Of a DNA stretch of 64,000 nucleotides, positions 37,154-45,676 are shown piece by piece. The first letter of the stretch is position 1, and the number at the start of each line of letters is the position of its first letter. The stretch spans positions 2,356,001 through 2,420,000 of the forward strand of contig OZ243932.1 of the NCBI GenBank assembly GCA_965214035.1, given 5' to 3'. The stretch is from JAJDYQ01 sp965214035. Lineage in GTDB: Bacteria > Pseudomonadota > Gammaproteobacteria > JAJDYQ01. The notes below the pieces were generated by a model. The model was not told the origin of the DNA and did no database searches. It saw only the letters and a list, made by a program, of their open reading frames with translations. Position numbers and translations under genes: made by a program.

Positions 37154-38488
37154 ATGTCATCTCTAAAATTTATACTGATCGTTGTACTACTTGCTGTTTC
37201 GAGTGCCCTGCATGCACAGAGTCTGTTGGATGTTTATCAAGCGGCGAAACTGTCTGATCCCACATGGTTGGGACAGATAGCCAGAAATACCGCAGCCCGG
37301 GAGGCTACTATGCAAAGCCGCTCCAATTTTCTGCCGAATATCCGTTTATCGGCGGACACAGTCAGCAATTTTAATGATTCCCAATCATTTCAATCGAGCT
37401 TCCTTGACCGGCGCGAAAAATACAACTCAAACAGTTGGACATTGAGTATCACTCAGCCGATCTTCCGTATGTCCAATTATGCGCAACATCGTCTGGCGAA
37501 GGTAAGTGTGCAACGGGCAGATGCGGAGCTGGCAGCATCTGCACAGGATCTCATACTGCGTGTCGCTCGTGCATATTTTGATGTCCTGACCGCCGAGTCT
37601 GAACTGACGGCGGCGGAAGCTGAAAAAACCGCTATTGAACGCCAGTTGGATCAGGTCCAGAAACGTTTTGAAGTCGGTCTGGTCGCGATTACGGATGTGC
37701 ATGAAGCCCAGGCCAGCTTTGATCTCGCTATTGCCAATGAGCTGGTTGCACAAAACGAACTGTTACTGGCGAAAGAAGCGCTCAGCGAAATTACCGGCGA
37801 TACCTACGGGTCGCTTGATGGACTAAAAGAAGCGATCAGGCTGGCTTCGCCGGAGCCTGATGATATCGATGAGTGGGCAAAGCGTGCCATTGAAAACAAT
37901 CATGTTCTGGCAGCCAGTCAGGCCGCCGTGGAGGCCGCTCGACAAAACATTAAGCGGCAGAAATCAGGCCACTATCCGACTCTGGATCTGGTCGCCACAG
38001 GACAAAACAGCACCAGCCACAGCAGGAACTCTGGTGGCGATACGGACAGGGAAACTATCGGCCTGCAGTTTACATTGCCTGTCTATTCGGGGGGCTTGAC
38101 ATCATCCAGGGTGCAGCAGGCTGTGGCCGAGCTGCAACAGGCGAAAGAGGAACTCACCCGAACCCGGCGTTCCATTGAAAAGCAGGTTCGCAACGCCTAT
38201 CTGAATGTCATCAGTGACATCAGCCGCATACAGGCTTTGCGTCAGGCCATGGTTTCCTCGCAAAGCGCCCTGGATGCAACCGAAGCCGGTTTTGAGGTGG
38301 GTACCCGCACTATCGTCGATGTGCTCAATGCACAACGCATTCTATATAGCTCCATTTCCGATTTTCAGCAGGCACGCCATGACTACATTATCAACGGTCT
38401 GGAGTTAAAACAGGCATCCGGGCTGTTATCCGGAGACGATATCCGCAATGTTGACCAGATGCTGGAGGCTGATCAGGCGGGGCGGTAA
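37154..38488 (+). CDS. tolC: TolC-family outer-membrane efflux protein
   Basis: Outer-membrane channel of type I secretion and tripartite efflux systems. ATG 37154 follows GGTGGA and yields a signal peptide ending SALHAQ at about residue 22; mature protein starts SLLDVYQAAKLSDP. Two OEP repeats are visible, with typical LxxAxxxLxxAxxxL coiled-coil heptads and the motif VGTRTIVDVLNAQR in the second. The product is 444 residues. It is convergent with the Pcm-like gene, a neighbourhood common in gammaproteobacteria. It could serve several exporters. Confidence 0.92.
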   Translation: MSSLKFILIVVLLAVSSALHAQSLLDVYQAAKLSDPTWLGQIARNTAAREATMQSRSNFLPNIRLSADTVSNFNDSQSFQSSFLDRREKYNSNSWTLSITQPIFRMSNYAQHRLAKVSVQRADAELAASAQDLILRVARAYFDVLTAESELTAAEAEKTAIERQLDQVQKRFEVGLVAITDVHEAQASFDLAIANELVAQNELLLAKEALSEITGDTYGSLDGLKEAIRLASPEPDDIDEWAKRAIENNHVLAASQAAVEAARQNIKRQKSGHYPTLDLVATGQNSTSHSRNSGGDTDRETIGLQFTLPVYSGGLTSSRVQQAVAELQQAKEELTRTRRSIEKQVRNAYLNVISDISRIQALRQAMVSSQSALDATEAGFEVGTRTIVDVLNAQRILYSSISDFQQARHDYIINGLELKQASGLLSGDDIRNVDQMLEADQAGR

Positions 38489-38553
38489 TGCCCCTGTTTT
38501 CAGGTGAACTGAAGAAGTGGGGTTCAGGGAGGGATGACAGGTGAGCCCGGCAC

Positions 38554-39204
38554 CTAAAGTTTGAAAAGTGAAGGTGTCCTGGCATTCACCAGGGGGATAA
38601 TCTCTGTTTCAAAGAGGCTTTCCTGGGCCCACTCATTTTCTCCGATGCGTGTAATCAGCAGAGCCTCCATGGCGGGTTCCCTGCCGACGATCATAAACAT
38701 CCTGCCGTCTGTTTTAAGCAGGCCATGAAAGCGCTTATCCATGGTTGGCAGAGAACCGGTGAGCACGATCACATCAAACTGCTCGCTGGATTGCAGGTCC
38801 ATGGCATCGCCGACTTGCAGAGATATATTCTCATACCCGTCGCTGGCCAGATTGTAGCCGGCCTGCCGATGCAGGTCCTGATCAATTTCATAACTGACAA
38901 CCGAATCAGCCAGCCCGGCCAGGCAGGCGGTCAGATAACCGCTGCCGGTACCGACTTCCAGTACACGGTCATCGGTGTTGACAGACAGCGACTGCAGGAT
39001 ACGGGCTTCGAGTTTGGGTTCCATCATACTGGCCCCGGAGTTGAGGGGAATGCGTATATCGGCAAAGGCAATATCCCGGTATTTTTTAGGTACATAGTGT
39101 TCGCGTTTTATGCGGTTGATAAGGTTCAGCACGCGGCTATCCAGCACATCCCAGGTTCGGATCTGTTGTTCCACCATATTAAAACGGGCCAGTTCGGCAT
39201 CCAT
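38554..39204 (-). CDS. Protein-L-isoaspartate O-methyltransferase family protein
   Basis: SAM-dependent methyltransferase of the Pcm family, 216 residues. The start at 39204 is chosen by a CAGGAG Shine-Dalgarno and the family start DAELARFNMVEQQIRTWDV. The SAM-binding motif is VLEVGTGSGYLTACLAG near residue 80, followed by VVSYEID. This variant, found beside tolC in proteobacteria, lacks part of the classic Pcm substrate loop; the usual repair of isoaspartyl residues is therefore only probable. Confidence 0.88.
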   Translation of the reverse strand: MDAELARFNMVEQQIRTWDVLDSRVLNLINRIKREHYVPKKYRDIAFADIRIPLNSGASMMEPKLEARILQSLSVNTDDRVLEVGTGSGYLTACLAGLADSVVSYEIDQDLHRQAGYNLASDGYENISLQVGDAMDLQSSEQFDVIVLTGSLPTMDKRFHGLLKTDGRMFMIVGREPAMEALLITRIGENEWAQESLFETEIIPLVNARTPSLFKL

Positions 39205-39378
39205 GATTCGCACTCCTGCATCAATGAGGTGGCATAGAGTATGTATTTTGCTGTGTTCAGGCAAGGGAATGTATGTATCCGGTACCTTTATGGCGGGCGA
39301 ACCGACTGAGCGGTCAACAGCGGCGGTCCTGAAAATCATTGAGGGTGACTCCGCTCCCTGTATCATCGCTATTAGTTT

Positions 39379-40758
39379 CTAACCAAACCCCATCTGATTG
39401 GGTAGCCAGAGAACGATACCCGGCAGTGTAATCAGTGTTGCGATAGTGATGGTGTCTGCGATAAAAAACGGTATGACACCGCGAAACACATCCTGAACCG
39501 AGCATTCGGGGCGTACCCCTGCCACGACAAAACAGTTTAATCCAATGGGTGGAGTAATCAGGCACAGCTCCGCCATTTTAACCACGATGATGCCAAACCA
39601 GATGGAGCAGCCAGTATCCGTCAGGCCAAAGGCTGAATCCGCCGCCGAGATCCCTTCGCCGCCATTGAGCGCAATGACTGCCGGATATACGACAGGCAGA
39701 GTCAGCAGCAACATACCAATGGCGTCCATGAACATACCGAGAACAGCATAAGCCAGCAGGATCATAATCAGGGTCAGCATGGGGTTTTGTTGCAGACTCA
39801 CTATCCATTCAGAGAAGGCGCCGGGCAGATCGGCGAAACCCAGGAAACGCACATAGATCAACACTCCCCAGATGATGGTGAAGATCATGGCCGTCAATTT
39901 TGCGGTTTCCATCAGGGAATTTTTCAGGCTATCCCAGCGCATTCCCTTGTAAATGGCCATGACAAGGATGATAAAGGCGCCCAGGGCACCTGCTTCCGTA
40001 GGTGTGCCGACACCGCCATAGATGCATACCATGATGATGGCGACTACAGCGAATACCGGCAAAGCGGGCGCCAGAGTTTCAAATCGTTGTTTCCAGCTAA
40101 ACCCGGCGACCGGTGGACCAAAATCCTTGCGCATCTTTGCCATGAATACAACCAGCCCGGCATAGATCAGAGCAGACACGACACCGGGCAGGAAGCCGGC
40201 CATTAACAGGGCGCCGACATCCTGTTCAACGATGATGGCATATATGACCAGAATGGCTGACGGCGGGATGAGTGAGGCCAGCGTACCACCGGCGGCGACT
40301 ACGCCTGCGGCAAAGCGTTTGTCGTAGCCCAGTTTGAGCATTTCAGGAATTGCAATGCGGGCAAACACCGCAGAAGTTGCCACCGAAGCACCTGATACCG
40401 CGGCGAAGCCCGCGGTAGAGAATACGGTTGCGACGCCCATGCCACCCGGCAGCCAGCCGATCCAGCGTTTGGCTGCCTCGAACAGGGCGCGAGTCAGTCC
40501 TGCATGGTAAGCCAGATAGCCGATCAGGATGAAGGTGGGTATCAGCGACAGGGCAAGCGTGGAAACCTTGGAGTGAGGTATGGTGCCGGCCATCTTTACA
40601 GCAACAACAAAACCTTTTTCAAATCCCATGCGGGCCGAGAAAATCCACAACAGGCCGAGAAAGCCGGCGACCGCCGCCGCAAAGGCGACGCGCACCCCCA
40701 TGACAACCAGCAGCAACATCAGGCCGGTGACCCAAAGGCCAATCTCAACAGAGTCCAT
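39379..40758 (-). CDS. dctM: TRAP transporter large permease, DctM type
   Basis: Twelve-helix membrane subunit that moves the solute with sodium. The 459-residue product is hydrophobic throughout and has ATSAVFARIAIPEM, GGTLASLIPPSAILVIYA and the late LITPPIGLNCFVV motif of DctM. It is the last gene of dctPQM. A MITE-like element separates it from dctQ, so its translation may now depend on a short coupling frame (see the repeat entry). Substrate unknown; family members take C4-dicarboxylates and other organic acids. Confidence 0.93.
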   Translation of the reverse strand: MDSVEIGLWVTGLMLLLVVMGVRVAFAAAVAGFLGLLWIFSARMGFEKGFVVAVKMAGTIPHSKVSTLALSLIPTFILIGYLAYHAGLTRALFEAAKRWIGWLPGGMGVATVFSTAGFAAVSGASVATSAVFARIAIPEMLKLGYDKRFAAGVVAAGGTLASLIPPSAILVIYAIIVEQDVGALLMAGFLPGVVSALIYAGLVVFMAKMRKDFGPPVAGFSWKQRFETLAPALPVFAVVAIIMVCIYGGVGTPTEAGALGAFIILVMAIYKGMRWDSLKNSLMETAKLTAMIFTIIWGVLIYVRFLGFADLPGAFSEWIVSLQQNPMLTLIMILLAYAVLGMFMDAIGMLLLTLPVVYPAVIALNGGEGISAADSAFGLTDTGCSIWFGIIVVKMAELCLITPPIGLNCFVVAGVRPECSVQDVFRGVIPFFIADTITIATLITLPGIVLWLPNQMGFG

Positions 40759-40800
40759 TGGCAGGGCCTACCAACCTGATGATTTTGATGAATGTATTCA

Positions 40801-40943
40801 GAGAACCTCTAAAAGCCGTAGCGAGCGACACCAGGGCAGGGCATATACAGCGCAGCAATCGCAGTGTATGGATTGATAGATGAGAATTATGAGCGCCACG
40901 CAACGCTGCCATGGCGGCATGCAGCAGGTTTTCAGGGGTTCCC
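40801..40943. mobile_element. 143-bp MITE-like element between dctQ and dctM
   Basis: Imperfect terminal inverted repeats (GAGAACCTCTAAAA at the left; GGGAACCCCTGAAA as the complement of the right; 11 of the first 14 positions match) are flanked by a 4-bp direct repeat TTCA at 40797-40800 and 40944-40947, the expected target duplication. The element encodes no transposase. On the minus strand it is read through by a 67-codon frame (40948 to 40745) whose ATG overlaps the dctQ stop and whose end overlaps the dctM start. Confidence 0.75.
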
Positions 40944-40944
40944 T

Positions 40945-41589
40945 TCATTGTGTAGAAGTCGTAGCGATATTGGTTTTGTCGGTGTCACCGAGCAGCGATT
41001 CGGCATTTCTGGAGGCGACTAAGGCGGCATCCTCAATCAGGGGAATTGCTACGGGCCGGTTCGTATTCAGACGAATGGCGCGCCCATAGGCCCAGAGTTG
41101 CAGTATCAGGCGCACCGCAAGCAAAATGAATGCGACAGGCACTACCAGCTTGGCGGGCCATGTTGGCAGGTTAATATCCAGCGAGGAATCGCCTATGTCG
41201 TAGGCCCTCCAGAAGTGCAGGGAAGAACCATAAACAAGCGCCAGAGTGACCAGCAGCATGAGTAATGTGGACAGGAGCTCGGTAAACCAGAGAAAGCGGC
41301 CGCGGATACGGGCGACCGCAATATCCATGCGGATATGCCCGCCCTGTCGCTGCGTATAGGCCAGCCCCAGAAAAGCCATAAACGCCATGGCCTGTTCAAT
41401 CCAGTCAATATAGCCACTGATGGGTAGAGAAAAAAGCCAGCGCCCCAGGACATTGGTCGTGGCGAAGAACACCAGCGCAAAGATAACCAGCCCGCCCATC
41501 AGGGTTAATCGGGACTCAAGCCGGTATAGCAAACGGTCAATCCGGCTTAGCCTGCTGTTATCCTGTGCAATATCCGCATTCTGGGGCAT
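40945..41589 (-). CDS. dctQ: TRAP transporter small permease, DctQ type
   Basis: Four-helix membrane subunit of the TRAP transporter, 214 residues, with the family pattern of a first helix (GGLVIFALVFFATTNVLGRWLF), an EQAMAFMAFLGLAYTQRQGGHIRMD segment and two further helices; the C-terminal tail is hydrophilic and longer than average. Its TGA stop lies in the right-hand target duplication of the MITE-like element, so the insertion left the protein end intact. dctP lies 93 nt upstream. Confidence 0.92.
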   Translation of the reverse strand: MPQNADIAQDNSRLSRIDRLLYRLESRLTLMGGLVIFALVFFATTNVLGRWLFSLPISGYIDWIEQAMAFMAFLGLAYTQRQGGHIRMDIAVARIRGRFLWFTELLSTLLMLLVTLALVYGSSLHFWRAYDIGDSSLDINLPTWPAKLVVPVAFILLAVRLILQLWAYGRAIRLNTNRPVAIPLIEDAALVASRNAESLLGDTDKTNIATTSTQ

Positions 41590-41682
41590 GAATATCAGCC
41601 CATACAGGCAGCGTACAAGGCGCAGGACGGGACCGGCGCAATAAGTATGACGGGTTGCTCAGACATGCCCGGCGCACCGGTC

Positions 41683-42687
41683 TTATTTGTCAAACAGCCT
41701 GGCCGTGAAATCAAACAGTGCCCCGGCGTCAAATTCCTCGCCATACTTATTCACCCAGTCAGCCCGCACAGATTCGGCCAGATTGTTCAGTTCCGTCGTT
41801 TGTTGCGATGTAAAGGTTATCAGACGCAAACCTGATTCCTTTAACTCTTTGTCGTACTTGCCTGTGGTATTGTTATTGTAGTTATCGACATAGTAGGCAA
41901 TGGCCTCATCCACAGAACCCAGCAGGGCCTCCCTGTGTGCCGGTTTCAGGGCCTTGAGCGCATCGCTGTTGACCACGACCGGGCAGTTTGCCGTTCCCAG
42001 ATTGAGATTGGTTGTCGCCCATTGCCCCACCTTGTAGGATTTGGTGGCCAAGTGTGCATGTGGTGCAAATGAAGCGGCATCAATAACACCGGAATTCATG
42101 GCCTGACGTACTTCAGAGAAAGGCACGCTGGTTTTTACGGCTCCAAGTTTACCCAGCACACCCATGATACCACCGGGTCCGCGTACCCGCAGGCCCTTGA
42201 AATCAACAAGCCTTGTCAGTGGTTCGGTTCTACTGACGATGTTGTATTGCGGCAGCGGTGTCGGCATGAGCAGAGTTGCATTCCAGCGGGCCAGATCTTT
42301 GACGACGATAGGATGTTTATAGACTTCGGAGTAAATATCGGCGATACGGGCGAGGGAAACGTTTTTGGAGAACGGCAGTTCCGTGACGGTAAGCGTCGGG
42401 TTCTTATCGGTGTGATAAAAAGAGCAGAACTGGGCCATCTCAAATGCGCCGATAGAAATACCATCGAGATTTTCCCTGGACTTGGACAGGCCACCGTAGG
42501 AAATTTTGAGCTTGAACTCACCGCCGGTTTTTCGCTCGACCAGCTCAGCCAGCTTTTCAACGTTTTCCGTGAAGGCCCTGCGCTTACCCCAGAGCGACAC
42601 ATTCCAATCAACTGCTGCATGAATATCGGCAGCAAACAGGCCTCCCGCAATCACGGCAAGCATTAAAGTACGCGGTATGCCAAACAT
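41683..42687 (-). CDS. dctP: TRAP transporter solute-binding protein, DctP family
   Basis: Periplasmic binding protein that delivers the ligand to DctQM. ATG 42687 is preferred, with AGGAG at a spacing of about 7 nt; a TTG at 42693 adds two residues. The signal peptide ends near ADIHA (about residue 25). The LRVRGPGG segment holds the conserved arginine that binds the ligand carboxylate, and MNSGVIDAASF follows as in the family. Length is 334 residues. The gene heads the dctPQM operon and is divergent from thiC. Confidence 0.92.
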   Translation of the reverse strand: MFGIPRTLMLAVIAGGLFAADIHAAVDWNVSLWGKRRAFTENVEKLAELVERKTGGEFKLKISYGGLSKSRENLDGISIGAFEMAQFCSFYHTDKNPTLTVTELPFSKNVSLARIADIYSEVYKHPIVVKDLARWNATLLMPTPLPQYNIVSRTEPLTRLVDFKGLRVRGPGGIMGVLGKLGAVKTSVPFSEVRQAMNSGVIDAASFAPHAHLATKSYKVGQWATTNLNLGTANCPVVVNSDALKALKPAHREALLGSVDEAIAYYVDNYNNNTTGKYDKELKESGLRLITFTSQQTTELNNLAESVRADWVNKYGEEFDAGALFDFTARLFDK

Positions 42688-42993
42688 TTTCAATCTCCTT
42701 TGTTGATGAGCATGTATGAATAATGTATATTCATTATAGCCCAGATAAATACACTAATACATATTTCTTTCGGGAGCTGATGGATAAATATGGATGAGTG
42801 GTATGGTGTCTGGACAGGCTTGCTATTCCCCGTTAACCTGGATACCTTGCGGGCTTCAAATCAGGCTTCCGTGAATCCGTTCATCAATCGGCTGTCAGGC
42901 GATTGACCCGGTTTTTACGTCTGACCCCGACTATCCCGGCGCAAGGGGATATGACGCCTCGTCTGCGCCGCAAGTATTTTTAGGGAATTATAT
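42688..42993. other. Divergent regulatory region between dctP and thiC
   Basis: No gene is seen. On the dctP side there is a TATAAT box (minus strand, 42733-42738) and the adjoining palindrome listed separately. On the thiC side there is a weak inverted repeat GGCGCA/TGCGCC (42938-42943 with 42964-42969). A TPP riboswitch was looked for and not found. Confidence 0.55.
42716..42734. promoter_or_regulatory. Palindrome overlapping the predicted dctP -10 box
   Basis: Seven-base arms ATGAATA and TATTCAT are separated by 5 bases. The right arm overlaps a minus-strand TATAAT, so a bound repressor would block dctPQM. The shape suits GntR- or TetR-type regulators, but no regulator gene is nearby. Confidence 0.4.
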
Positions 42994-44883
42994 ATGAGCG
43001 CCATACCGAAGGATTTTATCCGCAAGACCGCACAGGTCTCGCAAGATGTTGCCCGACCGTTCGCTAACTCAAGGAAAATCCATATTGAGGGTTCGCGGCA
43101 GGACATCCGCGTACCCATGCGGGAAGTTATGTTGACGCCCACGCGCACAGCCGAGGGTATTGAAGAAAATCCACCGATTACGGTTTATGACACTTCCGGC
43201 CCCTACAGTGATCCGGATATTGAGATCAATCTGCTGGAGGGATTGCCGGACATTAGAGGTAACTGGATTGAAGAACGTGGTGATACTGAATTGATGGAGC
43301 AACCGACCTCCGCATTCAGCCGTGCCCGCCAGTCGGATCCGGCGCTGGCGAATCTGCGTTTTGAACACCTGCAGCAGCCGCGCTGCGCTTTGCCGGGCAG
43401 AAACGTCACGCAAATGCACTATGCCAGACAGGGCATGATCACGCCGGAAATGGAATATGTAGCGATTCGGGAAAACCAGCGATTGCAGGAATTCAGAGCC
43501 GACAGTCGATACGCCTCCCTGCTGAAGCAGCATCCGGGTCAGGATTTTGGGGCATCTATTCCGCGCGACATTACAGCAGAATTTGTCCGTGACGAAGTGG
43601 CCCGTGGTCGAGCCATTATTCCGGCCAATATCAACCATCCAGAGTTGGAGCCGATGATTATCGGTCGTAATTTTCGCGTCAAGATTAACACCAATATCGG
43701 CAATTCAGCCGTGGCCTCCTCGATTGAGGAAGAAGTGGAAAAAATGGTCTGGTCGGCTCGTTGGGGAGGAGACACGCTGATGGACCTGTCAACCGGCAAA
43801 AACATTCACGAAACACGGGAATGGATTCTGCGCAATGCACCGATTCCGATCGGCACCGTGCCAATTTATCAGGCACTGGAAAGAGTCAATGGCAAGGCCG
43901 AAGAGCTGACCTGGGAACTATTCAGGGACACCCTGATCGAGCAGGCCGAGCAGGGTGTAGATTATTTTACAATTCATGCCGGGGTCAGACTGCAATATGT
44001 GCCGCTGACGGCGAAGCGTGTTACCGGCATTGTTTCGCGTGGCGGATCGATCATGGCGAAATGGTGTCTGGCGCACCATAAGGAAAGTTTCCTTTATACG
44101 CACTTCGATGAAATCTGCGAGATTATGAAAGCCTATGATGTATCCTTTTCGCTGGGAGACGGGCTCCGTCCGGGTTCCATTGCGGATGCCAATGATGCCG
44201 CCCAGTTTGGCGAGCTTGCAACACTGGGTGAGTTGACGGCGAAGGCCTGGGAGCATGACTGTCAGGTCATGATCGAAGGCCCCGGTCACGTACCGATGCA
44301 GATGATCAGGGAAAACATGGACAAGCAGCTTGAACAGTGTTTTGAGGCACCTTTTTATACGCTTGGGCCGCTGACAACGGATATCGCCCCCGGTTATGAC
44401 CACATTACCTCCGGTATCGGTGCCGCCCAGATCGGCTGGTATGGTACAGCCATGCTCTGTTATGTGACTCCCAAGGAACACCTGGGCCTGCCAAACAAGG
44501 CCGATGTTCGCGAAGGCATTATTACCTACAGGCTGGCGGCACATGCAGCCGATCTGGCGAAGGGTTTTCCGGGTGCGCAGATACGCGATAATGCCTTATC
44601 CAGGGCACGTTTCGAGTTCCGTTGGGAAGACCAGTTCAACCTGTCGCTTGACCCGGAAAAGGCGCGCGAATATCACGATCAAACCATGCCCAGACAGGCA
44701 CACAAGGTGGCGCATTTCTGCTCTATGTGCGGGCCCAATTTCTGCTCCATGAAAATTACCCAGGATGTGCGTGACTACGCCGCCAAACATGGTACGCCGG
44801 CAATGGACGCGATTGAACAGGGCATGCAGGAAAAGGCGCAGGAGTTTTTGCGTCAGGGTGGTGAAGTGTACAGGAAGCTCTGA
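42994..44883 (+). CDS. thiC: Phosphomethylpyrimidine synthase ThiC
   Basis: Radical-SAM enzyme converting aminoimidazole ribotide to HMP phosphate for thiamine synthesis. The 629-residue length is standard. Visible motifs are MHYARQGMITPEMEY near residue 150, MVWSARWGGDTLMDLSTG, MIEGPGHVPM and the C-terminal cluster-binding CSMCGPNFCSM (Cys-x2-Cys-x4-Cys). ATG 42994 follows AGGGA. It is convergent with the creatininase-like gene 22 nt away. No TPP riboswitch was recognised upstream, which is unusual for thiC. Confidence 0.98.
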   Translation: MSAIPKDFIRKTAQVSQDVARPFANSRKIHIEGSRQDIRVPMREVMLTPTRTAEGIEENPPITVYDTSGPYSDPDIEINLLEGLPDIRGNWIEERGDTELMEQPTSAFSRARQSDPALANLRFEHLQQPRCALPGRNVTQMHYARQGMITPEMEYVAIRENQRLQEFRADSRYASLLKQHPGQDFGASIPRDITAEFVRDEVARGRAIIPANINHPELEPMIIGRNFRVKINTNIGNSAVASSIEEEVEKMVWSARWGGDTLMDLSTGKNIHETREWILRNAPIPIGTVPIYQALERVNGKAEELTWELFRDTLIEQAEQGVDYFTIHAGVRLQYVPLTAKRVTGIVSRGGSIMAKWCLAHHKESFLYTHFDEICEIMKAYDVSFSLGDGLRPGSIADANDAAQFGELATLGELTAKAWEHDCQVMIEGPGHVPMQMIRENMDKQLEQCFEAPFYTLGPLTTDIAPGYDHITSGIGAAQIGWYGTAMLCYVTPKEHLGLPNKADVREGIITYRLAAHAADLAKGFPGAQIRDNALSRARFEFRWEDQFNLSLDPEKAREYHDQTMPRQAHKVAHFCSMCGPNFCSMKITQDVRDYAAKHGTPAMDAIEQGMQEKAQEFLRQGGEVYRKL

Positions 44884-44905
44884 GTCTGCCAGAGTTGTTC
44901 TGCTT

Positions 44906-45676
44906 TTAGCCCAGATACTCTGTCCGTGGTGGAGGCGGATCACAGGCGTCGCTGGCCAGTATTTCGATAGCGTGACCGATGCGCTCAACCAGTGTGCGGA
45001 TGATGGCTTCACCTTTTTCCCGTGTGGCGAGGGTCGGATCACCCCAGCAGCCGCTTGGACTGATAATACCCCGTTCGGCCTGTCGGTCACGGGTAAAGGG
45101 ACCAGGGCCGAGTCGGGGCGTCAACTCCGGTACAGCCTTGTCCTGTTGCACCTTGTCCGGGTACATGAACAGCATCATACTGGTTTCCATTTCATCCGCA
45201 TGACTGCCAAGCGGCTGTTCGGAGATGTCCCGTTCCAGATCTTCGAGCATGGTTGTGAAGTCGCTGTAATCCATGGTCACGCCATCAGCAAGTAGAGACA
45301 GCCGGGCAGGTTCCAGTCCCCAATGAGTACTGATGCCCGTGTTCAGCACATAAAATTTATCGGCACCCTGTTGATGCAGAGACTCAAAAATCTGTATTAC
45401 GGTATCCTCAAAGGTCTTTTTTTGCAGGGAAATTGAACCCGGATACTCGACAAACGCCGGATAATAGCCATAGGTGAGTAACGGCAGAATGATGACATCA
45501 TGTTGCTCGGCAATCCTGTCAGCCAGATATTGTGCAGTCAGGGCATCCGTATTGAGAGGCAGGTGGAGGCCGTGTTGCTTGCTGGCGGCACCAAGCGGCA
45601 GAACAACAACACGATCCTGTTTTATAAGGGATTCAGCCTCCGGCCAGCCCAGATTTTCCAGATAATGGCCTTTCAC
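44906..45676 (-). CDS. Creatininase-family amidohydrolase-like protein
   Basis: The 256-residue product has the creatininase fold signatures: VVVLPLGA, KQHGLHLPLNTDALTAQYLA, and SHADEMETSMML. In characterised members a glutamate (E-x-H-G) is a metal ligand; here the position is lysine (KQHG), as I recall for a subset of the family. Substrate unknown. The GTG start overlaps the stop of the upstream aldolase-like gene (45673-45676), so it is the last gene of the argJ operon. Confidence 0.85.
   Translation of the reverse strand: MKGHYLENLGWPEAESLIKQDRVVVLPLGAASKQHGLHLPLNTDALTAQYLADRIAEQHDVIILPLLTYGYYPAFVEYPGSISLQKKTFEDTVIQIFESLHQQGADKFYVLNTGISTHWGLEPARLSLLADGVTMDYSDFTTMLEDLERDISEQPLGSHADEMETSMMLFMYPDKVQQDKAVPELTPRLGPGPFTRDRQAERGIISPSGCWGDPTLATREKGEAIIRTLVERIGHAIEILASDACDPPPPRTEYLG

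Noticed and set aside
40745..40948. 67-codon frame across the MITE-like element as a real gene
   Set aside because: It is made almost wholly of the inserted element and has no protein features; it is discussed only as a possible coupling frame.
42820..42870. Faint similarity to a TPP riboswitch before thiC (CCCGTTAACCTGGATACC)
   Set aside because: The essential CTGAGA and the second conserved core are missing, so a functional riboswitch is not supported.
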